Assembly: GCA_900316385.1 (NCBI GenBank)
Contig: ONCP01000001.1
Location: forward strand, 215,431-279,430
Direction: 5' to 3'
DNA length: 64,000 nucleotides
Source: an uncultured Eubacteriales bacterium
GTDB taxonomy: Bacteria > Bacillota > Clostridia > Oscillospirales > Acutalibacteraceae
The first letter of the stretch is position 1. Each line of letters starts with the position of its first letter. Positions 62,369 through 64,000 of the stretch are shown here, in pieces. The notes beneath the pieces were generated by a model, which had not been told where the DNA came from, did not search any database, and was given only the letters and a program-made list of their open reading frames with translations. A program made the position numbers and the translations under genes.

Positions 62369-64000
62369 TCATTTCAAGACTTACGTTGTATAATTTTGGT
62401 GTATACGCAGGGGAAAATACATTTGAGTTTCATAATGAGAAGCCGATTGTATTGATTGGCGGTTTGAATGGAAGAGGGAAAACTACTTTTTTAGAGGCTG
62501 TTCTAATTGCACTATATGGCATAAACTCTTTTGCATTTAATGAAAGCGAATACAAATCGTATGGACAGTATTTGAAATCTTTCGTAAATAAAGCTGACGG
62601 AACCCTGAACACCTATGTCGAACTTGAAATTAAGCTTGATCGACAACCCGAAGAAGTATATGTAGTCAATCGGAAGTGGTCAGGGGCTGGGCATCGTATC
62701 CGTGAAAAGATCACTGTTTATCGGAATGGCGAGCATAATACATTTTTGACAGATAACTGGTCAATGTTTATTGAGAATATTTTACCCAGCGGACTTTCCA
62801 GTTTCTTCTTTTTTGATGGAGAAAAAATCGCAGAGCTTGCATTGGATCAAACAAATTCTCAAATGAAAGAATCGATCAAAGCATTACTGGGAATATCCAT
62901 ACTTGATGTATTGGAGAATGATATAACCCGTATCATCTCCCGCATTGCAAAAAAGTCGGAGCAGAATCAAGATATAAAAATGTTGGCTGAATTTAGGGAA
63001 AAGAAAAAGCAAGTTGAAACTAAGCTTCGGGAAATAGATGAACAAATTGATTCGCTTTCCTTGCAGTTGGATAAAACAAAGAGACGACTACAAAGAGCAA
63101 AAGTAGATTATACAAATCACGGTGGTGATATTGTTTCTCAACAGCAAGAGTTGTTTAATCAGCGTGCGTATCTTTCTGCAGCTATAATACAGCAGCAAGA
63201 GCATTTAGTTAGCTTAGCAGGTGGAGAATTACCGTTAAGATTGGTTGTCGATTTGTTGCAAAAAGTCCAATTACAGGCTCAAAAGGAACACGAATCAAAA
63301 ATGTTGAGTTTTGCACTGAAAAAAGTATCTGATATTTTTAGCGATTATTCCTTGTCACACTCGGAGGATCAGGTATCAGTTGAGAATTTTGTAAGTTATA
63401 TAGCAAATAGAGCAGAGGAAGAAAAGACTGTATCGTTATATAATTTGTCTGATAAATCGCTCTTTCAGATTGACAATCTCCTTTCAGGTGAACTTAATGT
63501 AGTACAACAGCAAACAAACAAAATCATAAAAGAGCGTGATAATAATAGAACAAAAATCGACCAAATCGATCATTATCTAAGTATTGATATTGATGAAAAG
63601 AGTTTGGCGAAAACCTATAAGAAAATAAAATCTCTTGAGCAGAAAATAATAGATATCAAAACTGATATTGACGTTCTGCAAAAACAACGCGCCACTGCTC
63701 ATGGCGAAGTGCTACGAGTTAATTCTGAGTATAAGAAATGTGTTGAAACACTTCTTGAGGGTCTTGAATCAAACGATGATCAGGATAGAGTTTTGAACTA
63801 TGCACATCAGGCGATAGATCTTTTGACTGAATACAGAATCCGCCTTCAAAGGCAAAAAATTGATGTTTTGGCAGCAACGATGACGCGTTGCTATAAAATG
63901 ATAGCTAATAAGAAGAATCTTATAAAGCGTATTGAAATGGATGATGTTACACTGGATTTTTCTTATTATGATTATCACGGGAACATTATTCCAAACAGTT
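62365..64000 (+). CDS. dndD: DndD, SMC/Rad50-like ATPase, cut by the window edge
   Basis: DndD is an SMC-like ATPase thought to provide DNA nicking or strand-opening in phosphorothioation. The first 545 codons are present, without a stop. They begin MIISRLTLYNFGVYAGENTF and have Walker A GLNGRGKTTFLEA near residue 34, a FFFFDGEKIAELA segment near 150, and a long coiled coil (about 200-500). About 100-120 codons are missing, including the signature and Walker B motifs. The start ATGA overlaps the dndC stop. dndE is expected just beyond the edge. Confidence 0.9.
   Translation, partial: MIISRLTLYNFGVYAGENTFEFHNEKPIVLIGGLNGRGKTTFLEAVLIALYGINSFAFNESEYKSYGQYLKSFVNKADGTLNTYVELEIKLDRQPEEVYVVNRKWSGAGHRIREKITVYRNGEHNTFLTDNWSMFIENILPSGLSSFFFFDGEKIAELALDQTNSQMKESIKALLGISILDVLENDITRIISRIAKKSEQNQDIKMLAEFREKKKQVETKLREIDEQIDSLSLQLDKTKRRLQRAKVDYTNHGGDIVSQQQELFNQRAYLSAAIIQQQEHLVSLAGGELPLRLVVDLLQKVQLQAQKEHESKMLSFALKKVSDIFSDYSLSHSEDQVSVENFVSYIANRAEEEKTVSLYNLSDKSLFQIDNLLSGELNVVQQQTNKIIKERDNNRTKIDQIDHYLSIDIDEKSLAKTYKKIKSLEQKIIDIKTDIDVLQKQRATAHGEVLRVNSEYKKCVETLLEGLESNDDQDRVLNYAHQAIDLLTEYRIRLQRQKIDVLAATMTRCYKMIANKKNLIKRIEMDDVTLDFSYYDYHGNIIPNS

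Larger units (their letters stand above)
45998..64000. mobile_element. spoVT-integrated element carrying a phosphorothioation defence system
   Basis: The element starts at the spoVT junction and runs beyond the right edge. It contains the serine recombinase, two decayed small genes, an HTH gene, a DUF6076 gene and the dpt-dnd locus. Support: the target gene is split in frame, the recombinase is the first gene inside the boundary, and composition changes from GC-rich host DNA to AT-rich cargo after about 51 kb. I saw no conjugation or mobilisation genes in the window, so the type (transmissible or only mobilisable) is open. Confidence 0.75.

Noticed and set aside
1-64000. tRNA, rRNA and transposon insertion sequences
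   Set aside because: None were recognised by reading; no transposase-like frame apart from the serine recombinase.

Overview
The window is a contiguous stretch of chromosome from a spore-forming Gram-positive clostridium, most likely a starch-using gut member of the Oscillospiraceae/Ruminococcus group. The evidence is the clostridial division and cell wall gene order, a SpoVT remnant, clear Gram-positive ribosome binding sites, and a secreted amylase plus two further secreted proteins that carry CBM26-type starch-binding domains. Core genes are fairly GC-rich; the last 13 kb is visibly AT-richer. I see no rRNA, tRNA or CRISPR array.

Layout. 1-12.7 kb is housekeeping: recO, mutS2, a DUF1858 gene, trmK, a NIF3-family gene, a GT39-like membrane glycosyltransferase, a patatin-like lipase, rimM-trmD, ptsH, uvrC, rsmD, coaD and a coiled-coil gene. 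12.8-25.1 kb is the division and cell wall (dcw) cluster: mraZ, rsmH, an ftsL-like gene, a PASTA penicillin-binding protein, mraY, ftsW, murG, murA, ftsQ and ftsZ. It lacks the Mur ligase genes and murB. 25.1-28.0 kb is proBAC on the minus strand. 28.0-37.0 kb holds a probable small RNA, a HAD phosphatase, a double CmpB-like membrane protein, an EamA transporter, an NhaC antiporter, a TtcA-like enzyme and an ABC-2 exporter operon. 37.1-45.5 kb is a starch-related surface cluster: amylase, sigma factor, frameshifted anti-sigma gene and two CBM26 surface proteins.

From about 46.0 kb to beyond the right edge lies an integrated mobile element. Its large serine recombinase is fused in frame to the last 150 codons of the sporulation regulator gene spoVT, so spoVT is the integration target and its 5' end must lie at the other end of the element, outside the window. 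Behind the recombinase are two decayed small genes, an HTH gene and a DUF6076 gene reading outward from overlapping divergent promoters, and then a DNA phosphorothioation defence locus: dptF-dptG-dptH (restriction) followed by dndB-dndC-dndD (modification), with dndD running off the end.

In the defence locus, DndC and DndD, with DndE and a cysteine desulfurase expected elsewhere, would place sulfur in the DNA backbone, and DptFGH would attack unmodified DNA. The dndB promoter is overlapped by a 45-bp near-perfect palindrome that looks like an operator, suggesting that modification is regulated separately from restriction. The spoVT-recombinase fusion and this operator are the two observations most worth follow-up.
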